IMG/VR virus record: IMGVR_UViG_3300023184_004954
Location: 1 to 64,000 of that record
Source of the DNA: a virus
DNA length: 64,000 nucleotides
Direction: 5' to 3' (one strand)
Shown here: positions 6,960 through 14,371 of the stretch, in pieces
Numbering within the stretch: the first letter of the stretch is position 1
How the letters are laid out: every line of letters begins with the position of its first letter
The notes under the pieces: generated by a model
The model's input: only the letters and a program-made list of their open reading frames with translations
Databases searched by the model: none
Told to the model about the DNA's origin: nothing
Translations under genes and position numbers: made by a program

Positions 6960-7181
6960 ATGAGAAAAATTGTAAGATTAACAGAACGCGATATGAGTCG
7001 CTTAGTTAGAAAAGTAATTAAAGAACAAAATTTAATAAACGAAGGTGCGTGTATGTCTGAGAATGATACAGATGATTTAAAAACTGATATGGCACAATTA
7101 AAAAAATCAAATGCAGTTGTTGAATTACATGGTTCTTGTCTTTACATATCGGTTGGTCAAAAAAGTTATCTTATTGTTTAA
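6960..7181 (+). CDS. Small tagged protein
   Basis: A 73-aa protein: tag residues 1-22 (MRKIVRLTERDM, then RLVRKVIKE) followed by about 50 residues with two cysteines and a beta-prone C-terminus (VVELHGSCLYISVGQKSYLIV). Function unknown. It is the third member of the repeated cassette series, with a different and much smaller body, which shows that the tag is a module separate from the cargo. Confidence 0.7.
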   Translation: MRKIVRLTERDMSRLVRKVIKEQNLINEGACMSENDTDDLKTDMAQLKKSNAVVELHGSCLYISVGQKSYLIV

Positions 7182-7212
7182 TAAGATATATAAGATTATA
7201 TAAAAAAATAAT

Positions 7213-8043
7213 ATGAAACATTTATTAAATAACTTATCTGAACAAGAAAAGAGTAATATTCTTGCTCAGCACAAAGGTGGAATTGAAATTGGAACTAAAA
7301 ATTTCAAAAAATTATCTGAAAGTAAACTTGGTAATGTAAAACCTTTAATTACAGAACAAAGTGAAGAAAGATATGTAAAGGCAGGGTTTAAAAAAGTAAA
7401 TGAAATAAATCTTCCTGATGGAAACTACATAGGAAACCCAGATAATGAAAATTATTATACATTAGCAAACTCTATGAATGTTAGATATGTTAATGATGTT
7501 TTGGTATATTCTAACGACGGTAAATTTACAGGATATTTACTCGAAGAATTATCACCATCAAGAAGTGGAATTAGTAATTTAGAACTAACTTTAACAGGTA
7601 AAAAATTTGGAGATTGGGGAATGAAACCCGGAGGGATATTTTTTAAGGATTCCGGTTATAAACCACAAGCTCAGAGCACTGAAACCAAAAAAAATCCCGA
7701 AATAACAAACAAAGTGGATACTGAGGGAATAAAAAATGTTTTACCTGAAATGATTTCAGGTCCTTCGTTCCCTGGAACTTATTCAGGTTATGTATTTGGA
7801 GGAACTTTTAATGGGACAAATTATTGGTGGGATTGTAATGGGGTTGACGGAATGATGGGTATTAGAGGAATGGCTGAAGGTAAAATTATATCTGAAAATA
7901 ATTCTATGTTAAATCAACAAACAAAGAAAGAAATCTCAGACGCAGACCCTAAAGGGGTTTGGGTTGGTTTTTATAATAAAACTAGTGGTAGTTTTGTAAT
8001 ATACACAACGACCGCAGGTAAACCTAAATGTGTTGGTTTTTAA
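7213..8043 (+). CDS. Hypothetical protein with LSEQEKSNILAQH N-terminus
   Basis: A 276-aa protein. The N-terminus (MKHLLNNLSEQEKSNILAQH) is a different short helical leader, and an I-T-E site follows at about residue 55 (PLITEQSEE). The body appears to contain two beta-rich modules with Gly/Tyr/Trp content; the C-terminal part (YWWDCNGVDGMMGIRGMAEG, then GVWVGFYNKTSG) looks like a compact extracellular-type domain. No family recognised. It follows the tagged genes without its own clear terminator or late motif and is therefore probably cotranscribed with the gene at 6960. Confidence 0.65.
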   Translation: MKHLLNNLSEQEKSNILAQHKGGIEIGTKNFKKLSESKLGNVKPLITEQSEERYVKAGFKKVNEINLPDGNYIGNPDNENYYTLANSMNVRYVNDVLVYSNDGKFTGYLLEELSPSRSGISNLELTLTGKKFGDWGMKPGGIFFKDSGYKPQAQSTETKKNPEITNKVDTEGIKNVLPEMISGPSFPGTYSGYVFGGTFNGTNYWWDCNGVDGMMGIRGMAEGKIISENNSMLNQQTKKEISDADPKGVWVGFYNKTSGSFVIYTTTAGKPKCVGF

Positions 8044-8060
8044 CGAATATAAATTAAATT

Positions 8061-8092
8061 AAAGAAAAGGGGTTATTCAACCCCTTTTCTTT
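8061..8092. terminator. Bidirectional terminator
   Basis: AAAGAAAAGGGGTT (8061-8074) pairs perfectly with AACCCCTTTTCTTT (8079-8092) around ATTC. It separates the + gene ending at 8043 from the - strand clp gene and overlaps the clp stop codon. Confidence 0.85.
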
Positions 8093-10133
8093 TTCTTACA
8101 ACTTTCTTTGGTTTTTCTTCAACAACTAACTCCTCATTTATATTGACTTGTTCTTCTGAAACACTCAACATATAAGTTTTGTCCTCAAATACTTTACCAA
8201 GTAATACCTCCTCTGATAAGAAATCCTCAACTTTGTCTTGGATTGCTCTTTTGAGTGGTCTTGCACCATAAGCTTCATCATAACCAACCTTAGTGAGATA
8301 CTCAACCAACGTATCGTCATATTTGATAACATATTTCATATCCAACAAACGAGTCATAAGTTTATCCAACTCAATTCGGGTGATTTTCTTAATGTCATCA
8401 GGAGACAATGTGTTGAAAACAATTGTGTCGTCAATTCTGTTGATAAATTCAGGTGAGAAAAAGTTCTTCATCTCCTTCATCAACATTTGTTTTTTGGCTT
8501 CTTCATTGCTATACGCATTTGTGCTAAAACCAATACCTGTTCCGAAGTCCTGAAGTTTTTTAACTCCCAGATTTGATGTTAGGATAATCAAGGTGTTCTT
8601 AAAATTGATTTTTCTACCTAATCCATCTGTAACGTGTCCATCATCAAGTATTTGAAGGAGAACGGTAAACACATCTTTATGTGCCTTCTCAACCTCATCA
8701 AATAAGATTACGGAGTATGGTTTGTTTTTAACCTTTTCGGTTAATAATCCACCTTCTTCATATCCAACATAACCTGGAGGAGCCCCCACTAATTTAGATA
8801 TGGTGTGTTTCTCTTGGTATTCTGACATATCAACTCTGATAAGTGAATCCTCACTACCAAAAATCTCTTTTGCCAGTTGTTTTGCAAGATATGTCTTACC
8901 AACACCCGTTGAACCGAGGAATACAAAGGAACCGATTGGACGATTTGGGTCTTTAATACCTAATCTGTTTCTCTTGATGGATTTTGCAATCTTAATAACC
9001 GCATTGTTCTGTCCAATAACCTTATCAATTAGGGACGTATCAAGATTAATCAGAGCCTTATTATCATCAACATTCATCTTATTCACCGGAATATTAGTCA
9101 TATTTGAAACAACCTCATAAACATTCTCAACGGAGATTTTTTGTTTATCTTTTTGCATTTCTTCTTCAAATTTTTTCTTTTCTATTTCCAATTTGGTTAA
9201 TAGTTTTTTCTCTCTATCTCTTAGTTCTGCCGCTTTCTCGTAGTTCTGCCTTTTAACAACATCAACTTTTAAATCTTTTATTTCTGATGCCTGTCTTTTT
9301 AATTCTTCAATTGCTTCTGGAACTTTAAGTTCCGTTTGCATTCTTGCTCCAACTTCATCCAAAATATCAAAGGCTTTATCAGGAAAACCTCTATCTGTAA
9401 TGTATCTGTCAGCTAATTTAACACACGCCTCAATTACTTCATCGCTATATGTTACTTTATGATACATTTCATATTTTTCACGAACGCTTTTTAAGATTGT
9501 TATTGTTTCATCAATTGATGATGGCTCAACAATGATTTTTTGGAATCTACGTTCCAATGCTCCATCCTTTTCAATGTTCTTTCTGAACTCATTTAAGGTG
9601 GTTGCACCGATACATTGCAATTCTCCACGAGCAAGGGCGGGCTTAAAGATATTTGAACCATCCATTGACCCGGAGGAGTTTCCTGAACCCACCAAAGTAT
9701 GGATTTCATCAATAAAAATGATAATGTCAGGATTATTATTAAGTTCTTCCATAATAACCTTTAATCTCTCTTCAAATTGTCCTCTGTATTTTGTTCCAGC
9801 AACAACTGAAGTTAAATCTAACTCAACAATTCTTTTATCAACCAAATTTCTTGGGCAATCACCGGTATGGATTTTAATTGCTAATCCTTCAACAATTGCT
9901 GTCTTACCACAACCTGGGTCTCCAATGATAATTGGGTTATTTTTCTTTCTTCTAGATAAAATCTGTGCAATACGCAAGATTTCTTTTTCTCTACCAATAA
10001 CTGGGTCTAACTTACCTTGTTCGGCGAGTTTAATCAAATCCCGACTAAAATTATCTAATACGGGGGTATTACTATCTGATGAGGTTTTTTTCTTGCTCAT
10101 CATTTTGTCTTCATCATCCATTAATTCATTCAT
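8073..10133 (-). CDS. clpC: ClpC-like AAA+ unfoldase lacking the N domain
   Basis: A 686-aa Hsp100 ATPase. It has NBD1 (Walker A GDPGCGKT at 71-78, Walker B FIDEIHTLVG), a UVR-like coiled middle segment (NYEKAAELRDREKKLL), NBD2 (Walker A GSTGVGKT, Walker B ILFDEVEKAH), and the C-terminal small domain with GARPLKRAIQ. An IGF tripeptide around residue 534 fits the ClpP-binding loop of ClpA/ClpC/ClpX, absent from ClpB, so it probably docks on host ClpP. The usual N-terminal double Clp_N domain is missing and replaced by a short charged stretch, so adaptor and substrate choice must differ. The C-terminus is basic (KKVVRKRKG). It is divergent from hsp20, with a host-type promoter candidate at 10262-10294. 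Confidence 0.93.
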   Translation of the reverse strand: MNELMDDEDKMMSKKKTSSDSNTPVLDNFSRDLIKLAEQGKLDPVIGREKEILRIAQILSRRKKNNPIIIGDPGCGKTAIVEGLAIKIHTGDCPRNLVDKRIVELDLTSVVAGTKYRGQFEERLKVIMEELNNNPDIIIFIDEIHTLVGSGNSSGSMDGSNIFKPALARGELQCIGATTLNEFRKNIEKDGALERRFQKIIVEPSSIDETITILKSVREKYEMYHKVTYSDEVIEACVKLADRYITDRGFPDKAFDILDEVGARMQTELKVPEAIEELKRQASEIKDLKVDVVKRQNYEKAAELRDREKKLLTKLEIEKKKFEEEMQKDKQKISVENVYEVVSNMTNIPVNKMNVDDNKALINLDTSLIDKVIGQNNAVIKIAKSIKRNRLGIKDPNRPIGSFVFLGSTGVGKTYLAKQLAKEIFGSEDSLIRVDMSEYQEKHTISKLVGAPPGYVGYEEGGLLTEKVKNKPYSVILFDEVEKAHKDVFTVLLQILDDGHVTDGLGRKINFKNTLIILTSNLGVKKLQDFGTGIGFSTNAYSNEEAKKQMLMKEMKNFFSPEFINRIDDTIVFNTLSPDDIKKITRIELDKLMTRLLDMKYVIKYDDTLVEYLTKVGYDEAYGARPLKRAIQDKVEDFLSEEVLLGKVFEDKTYMLSVSEEQVNINEELVVEEKPKKVVRKRKGVE

Positions 10134-10261
10134 AATTAATTATTTTTACAAAGATTTATCAAATTTGGGACATAACCAAATTTTTTGTCAAATTGTCGGT
10201 AATATTTTTTTATATGTCATTTTGTCATAATATATTTCGTTGGCATTAAACTTGACTATTA

Positions 10262-10294
10262 CAAAGATAATAAATAAATTTAAAAAAACACAAA
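10262..10294 (-). promoter_or_regulatory. Bacteroidota-type promoter for the clp gene
   Basis: On the minus strand TTTG (10291-10294) is followed after 21 nt by TATCTTTG (10262-10269), matching the TTTG / TAnnTTTG host consensus. It would give a leader of about 120 nt before the clp start. Confidence 0.5.
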
Positions 10295-10300
10295 AAAATT

Positions 10301-10687
10301 ATGATTTACTTGAATTCAAATTTTGACAAATTGTTTGATGGATTTTTCGGACAACCCACTTATAGTAATATGGTTGTTAAAAATTCTGATAAAGAACCTT
10401 ATGAGGTGAATTACACAAAAGACGGAGCTTATCTACTCTTTGATGTTCCAGGTTTTAATAAAACAAACCTGAAGGTTGAAATGGAAGGGGGTGTTCTTTA
10501 CATTGATGGTAAAAGAACATACAAATTAAATGGTGAAGACTCAGAGAAAGTTATTTCACAAAAATTCAAAATTGGACAAGATTATAACCCCGACAACATT
10601 GAAGCAACAATTGAGGATGGTATCCTGACAGTATTTGTTGCAAACTACAAAAAAACTGAAAAGAAAAAAAGGATAAGTTTATTGTAA
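10301..10687 (+). CDS. Small heat-shock protein (Hsp20 / alpha-crystallin)
   Basis: A 128-aa protein. Residues about 28-120 are an alpha-crystallin domain (YEVNYTKDGAYLLFDVPGF, LKVEMEGGVLYIDGKR, IEATIEDGILTVFV), and the C-terminal RISLL provides the I-x-I/L-type assembly motif. It is an ATP-independent holdase that keeps unfolded proteins soluble and could hand them to ClpC. Small Hsp20 proteins are known from other T4-like phages, for example cyanophages. It is divergent from the clp gene; the start is preceded by the A-rich tract typical of Bacteroidota, and a terminator follows. Confidence 0.93.
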   Translation: MIYLNSNFDKLFDGFFGQPTYSNMVVKNSDKEPYEVNYTKDGAYLLFDVPGFNKTNLKVEMEGGVLYIDGKRTYKLNGEDSEKVISQKFKIGQDYNPDNIEATIEDGILTVFVANYKKTEKKKRISLL

Positions 10688-10691
10688 AAAC

Positions 10692-10722
10692 AAACCCCCA
10701 CCTAAAAAATGGGGGTTTTTTA
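10692..10722 (+). terminator. Rho-independent terminator
   Basis: AAACCCCCA (10692-10700) pairs with TGGGGGTTT (10710-10718), followed by T. Confidence 0.85.
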
Positions 10723-10730
10723 ATATTTAT
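10723..10730 (+). promoter_or_regulatory. Putative late promoter, 5 nt before ATG
   Basis: ATATTTAT directly after the terminator and 5 nt before the ATG at 10736. Confidence 0.55.
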
Positions 10731-10735
10731 ATATT

Positions 10736-11068
10736 ATGATTAGATTTGAAAAATTTTTAAATGACACTTTAGGTCAAAAAGAATTATTGACAACTTACAT
10801 TGAGTTAAGGCAATTATTTAGAGAATATGGATGGACAAATGAAGATTTAGTTAATCCCCCAAAATATACTCATAGATTAATGGAGTTAAAAGAGAGATTT
10901 AATGATGAAAAAAACGCTTTATTTAAGCAAGTTAATGATTATGGTTTTGATGTTAGTTTAGATGATTTTCACGCATATCTAACACCATTATTTATTAAAA
11001 TAAATGAGTTAACACCTTTAGAAGATGGCAATAACGAAAGAAATGATAGTAGGAACGAAGATAATTAA
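10736..11068 (+). CDS. Hypothetical protein
   Basis: A 110-aa, mostly helical, charged protein (MIRFEKFLNDTLGQKELL at the start). No recognised domain. Its 3' end overlaps the next gene, whose reading frame produces the Asn/Glu-rich tail here. It is first in a short operon with the KTSC protein, driven by the late motif. Confidence 0.6.
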   Translation: MIRFEKFLNDTLGQKELLTTYIELRQLFREYGWTNEDLVNPPKYTHRLMELKERFNDEKNALFKQVNDYGFDVSLDDFHAYLTPLFIKINELTPLEDGNNERNDSRNEDN

Positions 11069-11267
11069 TGAAATGAAATCTTCCAACTTAAAAAAAACAG
11101 AATATGATACAGAAACAAAGCTGTTAATAACAGAATTCAATAATGGGCAAAAGTATGAGTATCAAAATGTTCCCCATCAAATCTACACAAAGTTCAGAAT
11201 GGCGGAGTCCCAAGGAAAATTTTTTATGTCAGAAATAGCAAAAAAATATACATTTAAAAAACTATGA
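11025..11267 (+). CDS. KTSC-domain protein
   Basis: An 80-aa protein. The C-terminal 64 residues fit the small KTSC domain: SSNLKKTEYD, then LLITEFNNGQKYEYQNVP, then a helix and a final IAKKYTF. KTSC domains occur alone in phages and at the end of some lysyl-tRNA synthetases; their biochemical role is not established. The start is uncertain: 11025 overlaps the upstream gene by 44 nt, whereas ATG 11073, 4 nt after its stop, begins exactly at the domain. Confidence 0.75.
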   Translation: MAITKEMIVGTKIINEMKSSNLKKTEYDTETKLLITEFNNGQKYEYQNVPHQIYTKFRMAESQGKFFMSEIAKKYTFKKL

Positions 11268-11275
11268 TTTCCTAA

Positions 11276-11283
11276 CTATTTAT
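11276..11283 (+). promoter_or_regulatory. Putative late promoter, 5 nt before ATG
   Basis: CTATTTAT, 5 nt before the ATG at 11289. Confidence 0.5.
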
Positions 11284-11288
11284 TATAG

Positions 11289-12035
11289 ATGAAAACTCCA
11301 CAAAAGATAATAGATAGTTTTTCAATTAAAAAAACTTTGAACCCAAAAGTATGGGAAAATCCTGAAGAACCTAAAACCGCAAAGATGAAGGATAAGGTTA
11401 GAAAGGGTTTATTAAAAATTGCAGAAAAATTTACAGAAGAATTAGGCGAAGATGTGTTTGTTGATGATATTGTATTAACAGGCTCATTAGCAAATTTTAA
11501 TTGGTCAGAATTTTCGGATTTTGATTTACACATTGTTATTGATTTTGAACAATTTGGAAAAGAAGGCGATTTATATAAGGAAAATTTTAATCTTAAAAAA
11601 CAAATTTTTAATGAAAAACACGACATCAAAATTTTTGGTTATGATGTTGAGTTATATGCTCAGGATTTGGAAGAGTCCCACTTTAGCACAGGAGTATTTT
11701 CAGTTATGGATAATGAATGGGTTAGTGAGCCGAAAAAAGTGAAGTTTGAATTGGATAAAAACATGCTCACAACAAAAATTAAACAATGGACGGAAAAAAT
11801 TGACAAGGGGATTGAAGAGTCAAAAGACAATGACGGAAAAATTTTAGATGATATTAGAGAAAAGTTAAAAGAGTATAGACAATCAGGATTAGAGAAAGAA
11901 GGTGAATTATCTTATGAAAATTTAGTCTTTAAATACCTAAGACGCTCGGGACATATTCAAAAACTTTTTGATGTAGTTAATAAAACAATGGATAAAGAAT
12001 TATCAATTGAAAGGAAAATAGAAGAATCTAAGTAA
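11289..12035 (+). CDS. Nucleotidyltransferase-fold protein
   Basis: A 248-aa protein. Residues about 45-125 carry the minimal nucleotidyltransferase signature: GSLANFNWSEFSDFDLHIVI (G-S, then D-x-D) and a third carboxylate in YDVELYAQD. The C-terminal half is helical (FKYLRRSGHIQKLFDVVN). Members of this superfamily transfer NMP to proteins or tRNA, or act as antitoxin-type MNT enzymes; substrate and target cannot be read from the sequence. Located just before the head genes with its own late motif, so probably expressed late. Confidence 0.7.
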   Translation: MKTPQKIIDSFSIKKTLNPKVWENPEEPKTAKMKDKVRKGLLKIAEKFTEELGEDVFVDDIVLTGSLANFNWSEFSDFDLHIVIDFEQFGKEGDLYKENFNLKKQIFNEKHDIKIFGYDVELYAQDLEESHFSTGVFSVMDNEWVSEPKKVKFELDKNMLTTKIKQWTEKIDKGIEESKDNDGKILDDIREKLKEYRQSGLEKEGELSYENLVFKYLRRSGHIQKLFDVVNKTMDKELSIERKIEESK

Positions 12036-12042
12036 TTATCAG

Positions 12043-12068
12043 ATATTTATCTATTATCATATATTTAT
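12043..12068 (+). promoter_or_regulatory. Two putative late promoter motifs
   Basis: ATATTTAT occurs at 12043-12050 and again at 12061-12068, the second 20 nt before the ATG at 12089. A strong start for the head operon would fit here. Confidence 0.5.
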
Positions 12069-12088
12069 AAAGAAAAAAAACTCAAATT

Positions 12089-13315
12089 ATGGGAGATTTA
12101 AAACCGCTTGGTAGCGAAAAACTTCAAGGCCAAGACAAAATCAAAAGAATAATTGAAATTTCAAGATACAATGAGGTTAAACCTGCCATTGTTAACGAAA
12201 ATTCAAAATCTGAATATAATATCACTTTATCTGATGGCAACGGATATGAAATCATTAGAGAAAGAGCTGGTTATATTATCAAAAAAACTATTTCAGAATC
12301 TGAAACCGACTATATTGAACCGATGAAAAATAGAAAATATTATCCGTCGTATTCTCAAGCATTAAAGAGATTAAATCTTTTAACTAAAGAAATTAATAGA
12401 CTAACAGAAAACGAAGAAGGAACTTCACTTTTTGGTGAACAAAAGAAATTTGTTTTAAGGACTCCAAAACCCGAACCAAGTGATGATGCACCAATGCCAC
12501 CGGCACCTCCATCAGAACCACCTCCGGTTCCTTTACCTGAATTACCACCATCACCTGATGCAATGCCACCCGCTCCTGAAGGAGAGGAAGGAATGGGTGA
12601 TGAAGGAATGCCACCAGCGCCTGAAGAAGGTATGGGAGACGAAGGAATGGGTGATGAAGGAATGGATAAAGGACAAGAAGAAGAAGTTACATTTAAATCA
12701 ATCCAAAAACTTACAGGGAAACTTACTCAAAAAATGAGAGAGTTTGACAATGAAAAAGGATTAACATCTGAAAACATTAAGTATGTTATAAATATGGTTT
12801 TATCTGCCGCTGATTTATCAAGCCTTTCTGACGAAGATAAAGATGATATTATGTCAAAATTTGAAGGTGAGGAAGAAGGTGAAGAAGAGGGTGGTGAAAT
12901 GGGCGGAGAAGAAGGTGAAATGGGCGGAGAAGAAGAAATTCCATCATTTGGAGGAGAAGAAGGAATGAGTGCAGAACCACAAGAAGGTTCAAGATATGGT
13001 TCTATAATTGATAGTATCTTTAAAGAATCAAAAGTAGATAAAGTTATTTCAAAATATTTTGATATAACAGAAAATGAAACAAAAATAATTAAAGAAAATA
13101 AAGATAGAACTCAAATCAGAAATAAATCTATTGCTAAACAGAAAATGGCTTCAGTTGTTAATTTAAGTGAAACTATTGAACAAGAATTAGCATCAAGAAA
13201 ATTTTTAGAAGAAAATTCTAGTTTTGTATTTGTTGGAAAAACAAATAAAAATAATTTAATTTTTGAAAACAATAAAAAACAAATTAAAATTTCACCTGAC
13301 GGATTTATACTATGA
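12089..13315 (+). CDS. Acidic Pro/Gly-rich head-region protein
   Basis: A 408-aa protein of unknown function at the head of the morphogenesis cluster. Residues about 130-195 are Pro/Ala-rich (PMPPAPPSEPPPVPLPELPP), and two blocks of GMGDEGM and GEEEGGEMGGEEG repeats make the centre strongly acidic; the C-terminal 120 residues are basic and helical. Such composition recalls T4 scaffold and core proteins (gp22, gp67, gp68). Its stop overlaps the next start (ATGA), so the two are translationally coupled. Confidence 0.7.
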   Translation: MGDLKPLGSEKLQGQDKIKRIIEISRYNEVKPAIVNENSKSEYNITLSDGNGYEIIRERAGYIIKKTISESETDYIEPMKNRKYYPSYSQALKRLNLLTKEINRLTENEEGTSLFGEQKKFVLRTPKPEPSDDAPMPPAPPSEPPPVPLPELPPSPDAMPPAPEGEEGMGDEGMPPAPEEGMGDEGMGDEGMDKGQEEEVTFKSIQKLTGKLTQKMREFDNEKGLTSENIKYVINMVLSAADLSSLSDEDKDDIMSKFEGEEEGEEEGGEMGGEEGEMGGEEEIPSFGGEEGMSAEPQEGSRYGSIIDSIFKESKVDKVISKYFDITENETKIIKENKDRTQIRNKSIAKQKMASVVNLSETIEQELASRKFLEENSSFVFVGKTNKNNLIFENNKKQIKISPDGFIL

Positions 13316-13704
13316 ATTTAATTTATATTAATGGTTTAGGACCAAATTTTAAAGGAGATAACATATATGAATTTATTTTTTCGGATGAAATGGAAGTTTG
13401 GGGCGATAGTTGGGATAGTAAACCTTGTAATGGGTATCCACAACCACCTGAATTGAAATATATTAAAAAAGTAGGAGTTTTGAAGGACACTGATATTAAA
13501 TTAGAACTAATTCAAAACTCCGATTATTTTTCTATGATAGATGCAACTGATGGTGTTGTTGCTTTGGGATGGGAAGAGGATGAAGATGTTAAAAAACCAA
13601 GAATGGTATTTAGATTTAACGACGAAGAACAAAAAATAAAAGATTTATTATACGAAAAGGATTTAATCCTTGAGTTTGAAAAAAAAGTTGTATATGAAAA
13701 GTAA
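13312..13704 (+). CDS. Hypothetical protein of the head operon
   Basis: A 130-aa protein (MNLIYINGLGPNFKGDN at the start), acidic, mixed beta/alpha, with Trp-rich segments (VWGDSWDSKPCNGYP). No domain recognised. Coupled by a 4-nt overlap to the gene at 12089 and by an 11-nt overlap to the next gene, placing it firmly in the head operon. Confidence 0.65.
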   Translation: MNLIYINGLGPNFKGDNIYEFIFSDEMEVWGDSWDSKPCNGYPQPPELKYIKKVGVLKDTDIKLELIQNSDYFSMIDATDGVVALGWEEDEDVKKPRMVFRFNDEEQKIKDLLYEKDLILEFEKKVVYEK

Positions 13705-14371
13705 TAAAAAAGCATTAGAGTTGGTAGAAAAAGGTTTATCAACTAAAACAATTATAAAACTAACCGAAGCTCAAATTGATGTATTACATTCAAGATTATA
13801 TAATGAGCAAGTTACCCAAACAAATAAACCTGTTTATAATGTAAAAGGAAGTGGTGGTAATGTATCAGTACCAATGCCAAAAGGGGCGTCTGTTACAAAA
13901 ACACCAACAGGAGATGTTGTGGTTACACCAAATGAAGGTGAAATGAAAGAGGGTAAAGTTAAAAAAGGTGAACCAAATCCTTGGGCTATATGCCACGCAC
14001 AAGTTGGACCTAAAAAGTCAAGAAAATTTGAAAGATGTGTAAGAGAAGTTAAAAAAAGTTTGAAAGAAGGAAAAAATCCCGTATCTTTGTTTTTAGAAAA
14101 CGAAATTATGAGAATAGTAGAAAAACATATTCCACCAAGAATAACTAAAGGTGATTTGATTAAATATCTATCAGAAGATGTTGAAACAGCGCCATCAAAA
14201 CCAAAAACAAATCCTACAACAAAACCAGGAACAAAGCCAAGCACAAAACCAAGACCTAAACATCCGGGACAAAATCCTAACCCTGGTGAAAACCCAGCTC
14301 CAAAAGCAATTTCACCTGAAAAGGCAAAAGATGAAGTAATTAACGCAATAATGAAATTATTAGAAAAATGA
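13694..14371 (+). CDS. Head-operon protein with Cys motif and Pro/Lys-rich linker
   Basis: A 225-aa protein. The N-terminus contains IIKLTEAQIDVLHSRLYNE, similar in pattern to the tags of other proteins here. A central segment WAICHAQVGPKKSRKFERC has two cysteines with basic residues, perhaps a small metal or nucleic-acid site. A Lys/Pro/Thr-rich linker (TKPGTKPSTKPRPKHPG) precedes a short C-terminal helix. ATG 13694 is preferred over 13670 because it shortens the overlap with the upstream gene. Function unknown. Confidence 0.65.
   Translation: MKSNKKALELVEKGLSTKTIIKLTEAQIDVLHSRLYNEQVTQTNKPVYNVKGSGGNVSVPMPKGASVTKTPTGDVVVTPNEGEMKEGKVKKGEPNPWAICHAQVGPKKSRKFERCVREVKKSLKEGKNPVSLFLENEIMRIVEKHIPPRITKGDLIKYLSEDVETAPSKPKTNPTTKPGTKPSTKPRPKHPGQNPNPGENPAPKAISPEKAKDEVINAIMKLLEK

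Noticed and set aside
9532-10230. A 232-aa + strand open frame opposite the clp gene
   Set aside because: Fully antisense to conserved AAA+ motifs, with no independent evidence.
12480-12737. An 85-aa + strand frame in the Pro/Glu-rich gene
   Set aside because: His/Lys-rich shadow of the repeats in another frame.
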